Source of the DNA: Bacteroides cellulosilyticus DSM 14838
GTDB lineage: Bacteria > Bacteroidota > Bacteroidia > Bacteroidales > Bacteroidaceae
DNA length: 45,478 nt
Assembly: GCF_000158035.1 (NCBI RefSeq)
Contig: NZ_EQ973492.1
Location: 484,300 to 529,777 of the forward strand
Direction of reading: 5' to 3'
Shown: in pieces, positions 37,159-45,474 of the stretch
How the letters are laid out: every line of letters starts with the position of its first letter
How positions within the stretch are numbered: position 1 is the first letter of the stretch
Position numbers and translations under genes: made by a program
The notes under the pieces: generated by a model
The model's input: only the letters and a program-made list of their open reading frames with translations
What the model was told of the DNA's origin: nothing
Database searches by the model: none

Positions 37159-38010
37159 ATGATAGATTATCAATTAAATACCCGCCTGAACGGGAACTTG
37201 GCAATGACCTTTTGTTTCCACGAAAATAAAGCACTGCAACAGGATACTACTTTATATAAGTTCATTTGGGTACGGAGTGGAAACTTGTCTATAGAGATAG
37301 ATCATATTCCCATACAGTTGGAACAGGATGAAATCATAAGTCTTACTCCTTTGCAGCATATTGAAATTAAATCAGTGGAGGGAGAGTACCTCACTTTTCT
37401 GTTCAACAGCAATTTCTATTGTATATTCGGTCATGACGATGAAGTATCCTGTAACGGTTTCCTATTTCATGGTTCTTCCCAGGTGATGAAACTGAAACTT
37501 TTGCCGGAACAATCCGCCAACCTGAATGACATTATTCGTATCTTCCGGCAGGAGTCCGCCGTTCGCGATAATCTGCAAGAGGAAATGTTACGTATCATTC
37601 TCAAACGTTTTATCATCACCTGTACCCGCATTGCCCGTGAAAAGTGTGGCGTCACGCCGGAACAAGAAAAAGCTTTTGATATCGTCCGCCGTTTTTATAT
37701 TCTGGTTGACCAGCACTTCCGCGAAAAGAAGCAGGTGCAGGATTATGCCGACCTGTTATTTCGTTCCCCAAAGACACTCTCCAATCTGTTTGCCTCTTGC
37801 GGAGTGCCTTCCCCGCTGCGCATTATTCATGAACGGATAGAGTCGGAGGCCAAGAGATTACTGCTCTATACCCCTAAAAGTGCCAAGGAAATCAGCGAAC
37901 TGCTGGGCTTCGAGGATTTGTCCACTTTCAGCCGCTTTTTCAAGAAAATGACCGGTGAAAGTGTATCGAATTTCCGTAAATTGAACACAACGGGAAATAT
38001 TGCCAACTGA
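37159..38010 (+). CDS. AraC-family regulator, probable control of the downstream RclC/RclA-like genes
   Basis: Transcription factor of 283 residues: an N-terminal cupin-like sensor (about 1-110) and a C-terminal AraC DNA-binding domain (about 175-278) with two helix-turn-helix units (YADLLFRSPKTLSNLF and AKEISELLGFEDLSTFSRFF, then FKKMTG). Cysteines in the sensor are at 19, 88 and 98; redox-sensing RclR of E. coli, also an AraC-type protein, depends on sensor cysteines at similar positions. It is encoded just upstream of, and on the same strand as, an rclC-like and an rclA gene, matching the role of rclR. Orthology to RclR is not proven. Confidence 0.88.
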   Translation: MIDYQLNTRLNGNLAMTFCFHENKALQQDTTLYKFIWVRSGNLSIEIDHIPIQLEQDEIISLTPLQHIEIKSVEGEYLTFLFNSNFYCIFGHDDEVSCNGFLFHGSSQVMKLKLLPEQSANLNDIIRIFRQESAVRDNLQEEMLRIILKRFIITCTRIAREKCGVTPEQEKAFDIVRRFYILVDQHFREKKQVQDYADLLFRSPKTLSNLFASCGVPSPLRIIHERIESEAKRLLLYTPKSAKEISELLGFEDLSTFSRFFKKMTGESVSNFRKLNTTGNIAN

Positions 38011-38026
38011 TACGGCAGAATTGCCA
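37999..38026 (+). promoter_or_regulatory. Direct repeat at the regulator's 3' end, possible AraC operator
   Basis: ATTGCCA occurs at 37999-38005 and 38020-38026, 21 bases apart, so both copies lie on one face of the helix. AraC-type regulators commonly bind direct repeats. The first copy overlaps the regulator's stop codon region. No convincing promoter with normal spacing was found between it and the rclC-like ATG at 38097. Confidence 0.35.
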
Positions 38027-38096
38027 TTTCATGCTCCGACATGAACCCCGATTTTTGCATCAGGAAAACAAAACAATTAATTAATGCAATAATCGT

Positions 38097-38696
38097 ATGG
38101 AAACAAAATTAAAATCTATGTTCGTAGCAGCCCTGACACTGGCTGCATCTACTCAGAAATTAGGTATCAATCTTATCCGTGTATCAATTCTTATTATTTT
38201 CGTTTGGATCGGTGGGTTGAAGTTCTGGAATTATGAAGCGGAAGGCATTGTGCCTTTTGTAGCAAACAGCCCTTTCATGAGCTTCTTCTATACACACGAT
38301 GCTCCCGACTATAAAGAGTATAAGCTGAAAGAAGGAGAATTTGATGCTGTGAAGCATGAGTGGCACAAAGAGAATAACACATATGGCTTTTCTCATGGAC
38401 TGGGTATTCTTATCATGAGCATCGGTATCCTTACATTCCTTGGTATCTTCTGGCCGAAAGTAGGACTGGTAGGAGCTGGGCTTGCCATTATCATGACTCT
38501 CGGAACGCTTTCTTTCCTCGTCACCACGCCCGAAGTATGGGTGCCCAACCTGGGCAGTGGCGAGTTCGGTTTTCCTTTATTGACCGGTGCAGGAAGATTA
38601 GTTATAAAAGATACAGCCATTTTGGCCGGCGCAATTGTTATATTAGCAGACAGTGCGAAGAGCGTACTGGAACAATTAAAAAAAATAGAGATATGA
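38097..38696 (+). CDS. rclC: RclC/YkgB-like DUF417 inner membrane protein
   Basis: Inner membrane protein of 199 residues with four predicted helices, family DUF417 (YkgB). Characteristic are GLKFWNYEAEGIVPFVANSP in the N-terminal part and TTPEVWV, PLLTGAGRLVIKDT near the C-terminus. In E. coli the homologue RclC is part of the operon for resistance to reactive chlorine species. Its stop overlaps the rclA ATG by four bases (ATGA). Confidence 0.87.
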   Translation: METKLKSMFVAALTLAASTQKLGINLIRVSILIIFVWIGGLKFWNYEAEGIVPFVANSPFMSFFYTHDAPDYKEYKLKEGEFDAVKHEWHKENNTYGFSHGLGILIMSIGILTFLGIFWPKVGLVGAGLAIIMTLGTLSFLVTTPEVWVPNLGSGEFGFPLLTGAGRLVIKDTAILAGAIVILADSAKSVLEQLKKIEI

Positions 38697-40048
38697 AAAA
38701 GTATGATGCCATTATCATTGGTTTCGGCAAGGGTGGGAAGACTCTGGCTGCCGAATTTGCAAAACGTCAGAAGACGGTTGCCATAGTAGAACGTTCGGAT
38801 CGCATGTATGGAGGCACGTGTATCAACATCGGCTGTATTCCTACAAAGACGTTGGTACATCTGGCTAAGGAAACTCCGGTAAAGGCTACGTGGGAAGAGA
38901 AGAAGGACTATTATCGTCAGGCCATTGGTCGTAAAGAAGAGGTGACTTCCTTCCTGCGGAATAAGAATTATCATAATCTGGCTGATAATCCTAATGTGAC
39001 GGTGTATACAGGTGTCGGATCGTTTGCCGGTCCTGATGTGGTAGAAGTGCGGACGGAGACGGAAGTAATTGAATTGCAGTCTTCTCAGATATTTATAAAT
39101 ACCGGTGCAGAAACCATCGTACCACCTATTGATGGAATAAAAGAGAATCCCCGCGTATACACCAGCACTTCCATCATGGAACTGGAAGAACTTCCCGAAC
39201 GGCTGGTGATTGTGGGTGGAGGCTATATCGGCTTGGAATTTGCTTCCATGTATGCCTCTTTCGGTTCGAAGGTGACGGTACTCGAAGGGTATCCCGAACT
39301 GATTGGGCGCGAAGACAGGGACATTGCCGTTAGCGTACAGACCGTATTGGAAAAGAAAGGTATTGCTTTCCATCTCAACGCAAAGGTACAATCCGTGGAC
39401 GGTGCAACAGTGATTTATGAGGATGCTGTAACTCATGAAATCCATCACTTGGAAGGAGATGCTATCTTATTGGCAACAGGGCGTCGTCCGAATACTTCGG
39501 GGCTGAACCTGGAAGTTGCCGGCGTGAAAGTGAATGAACGGGGAGCCATTATTGTAGATGAGTGGCTGCGTACTACTAATCCGGCCATCCATGCCATTGG
39601 CGATGTAAAAGGCGGATTACAATTTACCTATATTTCATTGGACGATTACCGCATTATCCGTGAGGATTTATTTGGTGCAGGAGAACGGCGTACGGACGAC
39701 CGTGAGCCTGTGAGTTATTCGGTATTTATGGACCCTCCTCTGGCACGTGTGGGGCTGAGTGAGACGGAAGCCCGTAAGAAAGGACTGAACATAAAGGTGA
39801 ATACACTTCCGGTAGCAGCCATTCCGCGGGCACGTACTTTAGGCGAGACTGACGGGTTGTTTAAGGTAGTAGTGGATGCCGATACAAATAAGATTCTGGG
39901 CTGTTCCCTGTTCGGACCGGAAACAAGTGAGATCATTAATATCGTATCTATCGTGATGAAAACAGGACAGGAATATACTTTCTTGCGTGATTATATATTT
40001 ACACATCCCAGCATGAGCGAAGCATTGAATGATCTGATGAATTTTTAG
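38693..40048 (+). CDS. rclA: RclA-like flavin disulfide reductase (reactive chlorine resistance)
   Basis: Pyridine nucleotide-disulfide oxidoreductase of 451 residues, the cytosolic flavoenzyme RclA. Residues: FAD loop IIGFGKGGKTLA (8-19), redox pair GGTCINIGCIPTK (Cys 43 and Cys 48), NAD(P)H loop VGGGYIGLEFASM, GDVKGGLQFTYISLDDYR, and a C-terminal HPSMSEAL with the catalytic His. The segments SFLRNKNYHNLADNPN and TLPVAAIPRART match RclA much more closely than lipoamide dehydrogenase or glutathione reductase. E. coli RclA is a copper(II) reductase that protects against hypochlorous acid. The ATG at 38693 is chosen because the frame before it has no family match; it overlaps the rclC-like stop. 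Confidence 0.92.
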   Translation: MKKYDAIIIGFGKGGKTLAAEFAKRQKTVAIVERSDRMYGGTCINIGCIPTKTLVHLAKETPVKATWEEKKDYYRQAIGRKEEVTSFLRNKNYHNLADNPNVTVYTGVGSFAGPDVVEVRTETEVIELQSSQIFINTGAETIVPPIDGIKENPRVYTSTSIMELEELPERLVIVGGGYIGLEFASMYASFGSKVTVLEGYPELIGREDRDIAVSVQTVLEKKGIAFHLNAKVQSVDGATVIYEDAVTHEIHHLEGDAILLATGRRPNTSGLNLEVAGVKVNERGAIIVDEWLRTTNPAIHAIGDVKGGLQFTYISLDDYRIIREDLFGAGERRTDDREPVSYSVFMDPPLARVGLSETEARKKGLNIKVNTLPVAAIPRARTLGETDGLFKVVVDADTNKILGCSLFGPETSEIINIVSIVMKTGQEYTFLRDYIFTHPSMSEALNDLMNF

Positions 40049-40164
40049 ACGTTCTTATATAAGAGGTGTTCGGGCACAAATTCGGTTAAATTATAGGACG
40101 GGTATTTGCGTATCTCCCCAAAAATGACGAATATTGTGCTCGAATTCTATACCTTTTTATTGTC

Positions 40165-41319
40165 ATGAAACGAACTACTGCAATAACTGTCTCCCTTTTA
40201 AGTATTTTATGTGTGGCTTGTGGCCCGAAAAACAAACAAAATTCTACTGATCTACAGGCTACCACAGCTTCTGCATCAGCCACAGATTCTATTTATCCGG
40301 TCTATGCCCAAGGGTTTGAAGTGAAATATCTTCCCAATCATGTCCGCTTGGTGGACTTGCGCGATCCTCAAAATGAAAGTAGTAATACTTTCCATTATGC
40401 ATTGGTGCCCCGGGGAACAAAACCCGAAGGGATTCCTTCTGATTATACCGTGATTGAAACACCGGTACGCAGTGCCATTTGCATGACTTCTTTACAATTA
40501 TCTAATTTCATCAAACTGGAAGCCTGCGATAAAGTAGTAGGGATAACCAGTACACGGCATTTGTTCAACAAAGAGATGAATGAGCGCTTGAAATCGGGTA
40601 AGACTGCCAAAATAGGAATTGAAGGTAACTTTGATAATGAAGTGATCATGAGTGTGAATCCGGATGTCATCTTTATCTCCCCTTTTAAGCGTGGCGGATA
40701 TGATACGATGCGTGAAATCGGAATACCTTTGGTTCCGCACCTGGGATATAAGGAAATGACTCCGCTGGGACAGGCGGAATGGATTAAATTCATCGGCTTG
40801 TTTATTGGACAGGAAGAGGAGGCAAATGAAAAATTTGCTGCTATAGAGAAGCATTATAACGACCTGAAACAACTGGCTGCTGATGTGAAGAAGCGTCCGG
40901 TAGTCTTCAGCGGTGAGATACGTGGAGGAAACTGGTATGCAGTAGGCGGTAAGAGCTTCTTGGCGGAACTGTTCCGTGATGCGGGAGCCGATTACTTCTT
41001 GAAGGACGATCCCCGTTCCGGTGGCGTTACACTGGATTTTGAAACAGTATACAGCCAAGCGGAGAGTGCCGATTACTGGCGTATTGTGAATAGTTACGAC
41101 GGTACATTCTCATATGACGCTTTGAAATCCCTTGATCCCCGTTATGCCGACTTCCGTGCATTCCGTGACAAAGGCGTTATTTATTGTAATATGCGCGAGC
41201 AACCTTTCTACGAAAGTATGCCGATGGAACCGGAAATAGTGTTGGAAGATCTGATCCATGCGTTCCACCCCGATTTATTACCTGATTACCAACCGAAATA
41301 CTACGCACGTTTGCAATGA
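40165..41319 (+). CDS. ABC transporter substrate-binding lipoprotein, iron-siderophore/haem/cobalamin class
   Basis: Periplasmic binding protein of 384 residues with a lipoprotein signal (MKRTTAITVSLLSILCVACG, lipidated Cys 19). The class III binding-protein fold is seen in RSAICMTSLQLSNFIKLEAC, VIMSVNPDVIFISPFKRGG, and EWIKFIGLFIGQEEEANEKF. It delivers a metal chelate to the permease encoded after it (four-base overlap). The substrate cannot be told from sequence: cobalamin, haem or siderophore are possible. No cobalamin riboswitch was found upstream. Confidence 0.87.
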   Translation: MKRTTAITVSLLSILCVACGPKNKQNSTDLQATTASASATDSIYPVYAQGFEVKYLPNHVRLVDLRDPQNESSNTFHYALVPRGTKPEGIPSDYTVIETPVRSAICMTSLQLSNFIKLEACDKVVGITSTRHLFNKEMNERLKSGKTAKIGIEGNFDNEVIMSVNPDVIFISPFKRGGYDTMREIGIPLVPHLGYKEMTPLGQAEWIKFIGLFIGQEEEANEKFAAIEKHYNDLKQLAADVKKRPVVFSGEIRGGNWYAVGGKSFLAELFRDAGADYFLKDDPRSGGVTLDFETVYSQAESADYWRIVNSYDGTFSYDALKSLDPRYADFRAFRDKGVIYCNMREQPFYESMPMEPEIVLEDLIHAFHPDLLPDYQPKYYARLQ

Positions 41320-42353
41320 AAAGACCGACACTGCTCCTGATGCTGGTGATACTGGCATCCATATTCCTGTTTTTTCTGCTGAACCTGCTGTTAGGCTCTG
41401 TCCATATTCCTTTTCGTTCCGTCTGGAACATCTTATGGGGGAATACGGATGAGTCCATTATCTGGCAGAACATCATTTGGAAATCCCGTGTGCCGCAGGC
41501 ATTGACGGCGTTAGTAGCGGGAGCAGGGCTATCGGTGAGTGGTTTGCAGATGCAGACGGTTTTCCGGAATCCGCTGGCAGGACCGTCAGTGTTGGGTATC
41601 AGTTCGGGTGCCAGCCTGGGAGTAGCCTGTGTGGTATTGCTATCGGGAGCGATGGGCGGTGTGGCATTGAGCAAGCTCGGATATATGGGAGAAGTGGCGT
41701 TGTCCATTGCAGCTATAATCGGAGCACTGTCCGTGATGGCGCTTATCGTATACGTTTCACAGAAAGTAAAAGGAAATGTGACGCTGCTGATTATCGGTGT
41801 GATGATTGGTTATGTGGCAAGTGCCATTATCGGCGTATTGAAATATTTCAGTGTGGAGGAAGATATTCGTGCATACGTCATTTGGGGACTGGGAAGTTTT
41901 GCCCGTGTGTCGGGGGATCAGATGATACTGTTTGTCTGTATCATGGCGGTCTTGTTGCCACTCTCGTTTTTGCTGATAAAGACAATGAATCTGTTGCTGC
42001 TGGGCGATGGGTATGCACGGAACTTGGGGCTGAACATCAAGCGGGCACGCCTGTTGGTGATCTCCTGCTCAGGTGTACTGGTGGCGATTGTGACGGCATA
42101 TTGCGGTCCGATTATGTTTATCGGTCTGGCTGTTCCCCATCTTTGCCGGGCTATATTTCATACATCCGACCATCGGATACTGATGCCTGCCACATTGTTG
42201 GTAGGGGCTTCGTTGGCGTTGGTGTGCAACCTCATAGCCCGCATGCCGGGATTTGAAGGAGCTTTACCGGTGAATTCGGTGACTGCTTTGGTAGGTGCTC
42301 CGGTAGTGGCATCCGTGCTCTTCAGGAAGCGTAAAGGGGAACTGGAAGAATAA
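41316..42353 (+). CDS. FecCD-family ABC transporter permease
   Basis: Inner membrane permease of 345 residues with about ten helices, of the BtuC/FhuB/FecCD family. Seen: LVAGAGLSVSGLQMQTVFRN, PLAGPSVLGISSGASLGV, ARNLGLNIKRARLL (the segment contacting the ATPase) and GPIMFIGLAVPHLCRAIF. Start ATG 41316 overlaps the binding-protein stop. Its TAA at 42351 is directly followed by the TTG-starting ATPase frame. Confidence 0.92.
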   Translation: MKRPTLLLMLVILASIFLFFLLNLLLGSVHIPFRSVWNILWGNTDESIIWQNIIWKSRVPQALTALVAGAGLSVSGLQMQTVFRNPLAGPSVLGISSGASLGVACVVLLSGAMGGVALSKLGYMGEVALSIAAIIGALSVMALIVYVSQKVKGNVTLLIIGVMIGYVASAIIGVLKYFSVEEDIRAYVIWGLGSFARVSGDQMILFVCIMAVLLPLSFLLIKTMNLLLLGDGYARNLGLNIKRARLLVISCSGVLVAIVTAYCGPIMFIGLAVPHLCRAIFHTSDHRILMPATLLVGASLALVCNLIARMPGFEGALPVNSVTALVGAPVVASVLFRKRKGELEE

Positions 42354-43391
42354 TTGAGAATTGAAAATAAAGAGGTCTTGAAACAGGAAACTATACATAT
42401 TGAGAAACTATCCATTGGCTATCCCGGTAAAGGAGATGTGAAAGTCGTGGCAAGCGATATTTGTGCCGGAATCAATAGCGGGGAGTTGACTTGTCTGCTG
42501 GGTGCCAACGGGGTGGGGAAGTCTACATTGTTGCGTACACTTTCCGCATTTCAACCGAAGTTATCCGGCGAAATACGTATACAGGGAAAAGAGATCGGCT
42601 CTTATACGGACAAACAGCTTTCAAAAGTGATCAGTGTAGTCCTGACTGAAAAGTGCGACATCCGCAATATGACTTCTGTGGAACTTATCGGTCTGGGACG
42701 CAGTCCATATACCGGTTTCTGGGGAACACTCTCCAAAGAAGATAAAGAGGTAGTGGATCATGCTATCAATCTGGTCGGAATATCTCACCTGGCACATCGC
42801 ATGGTGCATACACTGAGTGATGGTGAGCGGCAGAAGGTGATGATTGCCAAGGCACTGTCACAGGAAACTCCGGTGATTTTCCTGGACGAGCCCACTGCCT
42901 TTCTTGATTTCCCGAGTAAAGTGGAAATGATGCAATTGCTCCATCAGCTGAGCCGGCAGACGGATAAGACTATTTTCCTGTCTACCCATGACCTGGAACT
43001 TGCCTTGCAGATTGCGGATAAAATCTGGTTGATGGATAAGGTGAACGGGGTGACTATCGGAACTCCCGAAGACCTCTCATTAGATGGAACGCTCAGTGGT
43101 TTCTTTGCCCGTAAAGGAATTGTGTTTGATCTGGAGACTGGGTTATTCCGGGTGAACAATGAATATACTTCCCGGATTCGTATTGTCGGGCACGGACAAA
43201 AATACGCTATGGTGCGAAAAGCTTTGCAAAGAAATGGTATTCTGGCAAACCGAAACGTGGAGTCGGACGTTTATATTGAAACGGGAGATTTGAAAGGGGA
43301 CGGTACTTTTGTACTGCACCCCGTAAACGGCGAAGCGGTGACTGTGCAAACCATTGATGAACTGCTTGCAGAGATTGTGAAAATTCTATGA
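42354..43391 (+). CDS. ABC transporter ATP-binding protein with C-terminal extension, non-ATG start
   Basis: ATPase of the same importer, 345 codons. Walker A GANGVGKST (50-58), Q-loop near VVLTEK (96-100), signature LSDGERQKV (154-162), Walker B VIFLDEPTAF (174-183) and the switch His in STHDLE (210-215). About 250 residues are typical for this family; residues 255-345 form an extra domain. There is no ATG before the Walker A region: the frame can begin at TTG 42354, right after the permease stop, or at TTG 42378, which is preceded by AAAGAGG five bases away. The reading frame end overlaps the MATE start (ATGA). Confidence 0.88.
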   Translation: MRIENKEVLKQETIHIEKLSIGYPGKGDVKVVASDICAGINSGELTCLLGANGVGKSTLLRTLSAFQPKLSGEIRIQGKEIGSYTDKQLSKVISVVLTEKCDIRNMTSVELIGLGRSPYTGFWGTLSKEDKEVVDHAINLVGISHLAHRMVHTLSDGERQKVMIAKALSQETPVIFLDEPTAFLDFPSKVEMMQLLHQLSRQTDKTIFLSTHDLELALQIADKIWLMDKVNGVTIGTPEDLSLDGTLSGFFARKGIVFDLETGLFRVNNEYTSRIRIVGHGQKYAMVRKALQRNGILANRNVESDVYIETGDLKGDGTFVLHPVNGEAVTVQTIDELLAEIVKIL

Positions 43392-44749
43392 GACATTCGA
43401 CAAAAGATAATTATCTCTATCTGACTACCACCCCGGTGCCCCGTCTGATAGTATCATTGGCTGTACCTACGATTATCAGTATGTTGGTTACGTCATTCTA
43501 TAATATGGCGGATACGTACTTTGTGGGGAAGATCAATACCCAGTCGACGGCGGCTGTAGGTATTGTGTTCTCGGTCATGTCCATTATTCAGGCGGTGGGC
43601 TTTTTCTTCGGGCACGGTTCGGGGAACTATATTTCGCGGAAACTCGGTGCGCAGGAGACTGGGAATGCAGAGAAGATGGCGGCTACCGGTTTCTTCTGGG
43701 CGTTGTTTATGGGTATATTTCTGGCAGTGGTGGGACTTATCTTCCTTACCCCGTTGTCGCTTGCATTGGGGTCTACACCTACTATCCTGCCTTATACGGA
43801 GAAATACCTGGGCATCATATTGCTGGGTGCCCCTTTCATGACTGCTTCGTTAGTACTGAACAATCAGATTCGTTTTCAGGGAAATGCAGCGTATGCGATG
43901 GTAGGAATCGTATCGGGCGCGGTGATTAATGTGATACTGGACCCTATTCTGATTTTTGTCTTCGATATGGGTATATCGGGTGCTGCGTTGGCTACGGTCA
44001 TCAGTCAGATATGTAGTTTCTCCCTGTTGTTGTATATGTGCAGAAAGGGGGGCAATATCCGTATCCGTTTCAAGAACTTCACGCCTTCACTGGCTTTCAT
44101 AAAGGAAATTATCGGTGGTGGTACTCCTTCGCTTGCCCGTCAGGGGCTGGCGAGTGTAGCTACTATTTTGCTGAATGTGGCTGCCGGGGCTTATGGAGAT
44201 GCGGCTATTGCAGGCATGTCTATTGTCACCCGTATCGCAATGTTCATTAATGCATTTTTGATAGGTTTTGGGCAAGGTTTCCAGCCGGTATGCGGTTTCA
44301 ATTACGGTGCAGGATTGTATGCGCGTGTCCGTCAAGGATTCTGGTTTTGTGTAAAGGTGGGATTCATTTTCTTGTTGGTGTGTGCGTTGGCAGGCATGGG
44401 ATTTGCAGAAGAGATTGTTTCTTTGTTCCGTAAAGGAGACCCGGATGTAATTGCAGTAGGTGCTGCTGCCTTGCGTTGGCAGTTCATTACTTTTCCGTTG
44501 GGTTCATGGATTGTGATGAGCAATATGATGTTGCAGACGATTCGTAAACCGGTAAAGGCTACCATTATTTCTTCTGCCCGCCAAGGATTGTTCTTTATTC
44601 CGCTGATTTTTATTCTGCCTCACTATCTGGGGTTGCAGGGTGTGGAAATGTGTCAGGCCGTTGCTGACCTTCTTACGTTCATTCTTGCCATACCGTTGAC
44701 ATGCAGTGTACTGAATGAAATGAAACGAAAGCAGGCGGAACAGTTGTAA
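43388..44749 (+). CDS. MATE-family efflux transporter
   Basis: Inner membrane antiporter of 453 residues with about 12 helices, using sodium or proton gradients to export organic cations, drugs or metabolites. The MATE fold is shown by PTIISMLVTSFYNMADTYFV, near the N-terminus, RFQGNAAYAMVGIVSGAVIN, and, in the second half, GFGQGFQPVCGFNYGAG. The ATG overlaps the ATPase stop by four bases, so it is the last gene of the import operon, an unusual combination. Its stop is one base from the stop of the convergent barrel gene, leaving no room for a terminator. Confidence 0.93.
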   Translation: MRHSTKDNYLYLTTTPVPRLIVSLAVPTIISMLVTSFYNMADTYFVGKINTQSTAAVGIVFSVMSIIQAVGFFFGHGSGNYISRKLGAQETGNAEKMAATGFFWALFMGIFLAVVGLIFLTPLSLALGSTPTILPYTEKYLGIILLGAPFMTASLVLNNQIRFQGNAAYAMVGIVSGAVINVILDPILIFVFDMGISGAALATVISQICSFSLLLYMCRKGGNIRIRFKNFTPSLAFIKEIIGGGTPSLARQGLASVATILLNVAAGAYGDAAIAGMSIVTRIAMFINAFLIGFGQGFQPVCGFNYGAGLYARVRQGFWFCVKVGFIFLLVCALAGMGFAEEIVSLFRKGDPDVIAVGAAALRWQFITFPLGSWIVMSNMMLQTIRKPVKATIISSARQGLFFIPLIFILPHYLGLQGVEMCQAVADLLTFILAIPLTCSVLNEMKRKQAEQL

Positions 44750-44750
44750 A

Positions 44751-45428
44751 TCAGAACCGGTATCCTACGGTGAAGAACGAAGCGAGATTCTTGGGAGAGA
44801 ATTTCTCAATACCGGATGATTGCAATAGGTTATCCAGCTGGTCGTTTACCTTGATCATTCCTAATTGAAGCTCTGCTCCGAATATGAATTTGTGATATTC
44901 GATGTTGAGGCCGAACATAAGGCCGGCGTCAAAGCGTTTGTTTCCCATTTTGTCATCTATCCGGTTACCGAAAGTATCTATGCGGAATCTGTAGCTTCTG
45001 TTAGGATTGTATTCACTACTGTAATCATATTCCTCCATCTCGCCGGATGTCTTTCCGCCTACGCCATAGGCAATATACGGGCCGGCACTCAGGGAAGCAC
45101 TGTAATTCTTTCCAAGGTTGAGGCGGGCGGCCATCATGATGGGGAGCTGGATATACAACTCGTTCATGTTCACTTTGCCTACATATTCCACTTCTTCACG
45201 GGCACCTATCGATACGAAGTTCAGTGACGGTTGAACCACCCATGTGCGGTTGAGCTCATAGTTCATGCCGACACCTACTTTGTAGGCGATGCGTGTGTCA
45301 CTTTCTACATTTTCTCCATAGAAGTTGGAGGTACCGACTCCGGCTTTTACCTGAAAGGAGATAGGGGATTGGGCATTTGCTCCCAATGCTATGATTGCAA
45401 AGAAAATAGTGAGAATAGTCTGTTTCAT
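44751..45428 (-). CDS. PorT-family outer membrane beta-barrel protein
   Basis: Outer membrane barrel of 225 residues with a signal peptide (MKQTILTIFFAIIALGANA). Regular strand spacing, PLNFVS-like and FQVKAGVGTSNFYGENV segments and the C-terminal FFTVGYRF, ending in the aromatic residue needed for BAM-mediated insertion, fit this family. It is similar in type to the gene at 14685 but differs in sequence. Role unknown. Confidence 0.85.
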   Translation of the reverse strand: MKQTILTIFFAIIALGANAQSPISFQVKAGVGTSNFYGENVESDTRIAYKVGVGMNYELNRTWVVQPSLNFVSIGAREEVEYVGKVNMNELYIQLPIMMAARLNLGKNYSASLSAGPYIAYGVGGKTSGEMEEYDYSSEYNPNRSYRFRIDTFGNRIDDKMGNKRFDAGLMFGLNIEYHKFIFGAELQLGMIKVNDQLDNLLQSSGIEKFSPKNLASFFTVGYRF

Positions 45429-45466
45429 TACTTGAACCTTGTAAGGGGTTGATGTTTATTTGCTCG

Positions 45467-45474
45467 CAAAGATA
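45467..45474 (-). promoter_or_regulatory. Promoter -7 box of the barrel gene at the right edge
   Basis: Minus-strand TATCTTTG, 39 bases before the ATG. The -33 region lies outside the window. Confidence 0.5.

Noticed and set aside
38393..39448. Minus-strand ORF of 351 codons across rclC-rclA
   Set aside because: Shadow of two well-supported genes on the other strand; no family features.
40049..40164. Cobalamin riboswitch before the metal-chelate importer
   Set aside because: None of the conserved cobalamin-riboswitch boxes is visible in this short gap.
41477..42256. Plus-strand ORF of 259 codons inside the permease gene
   Set aside because: Out-of-frame shadow; rich in Cys and Arg and without membrane segments, whereas the overlapped frame is a clear FecCD permease.
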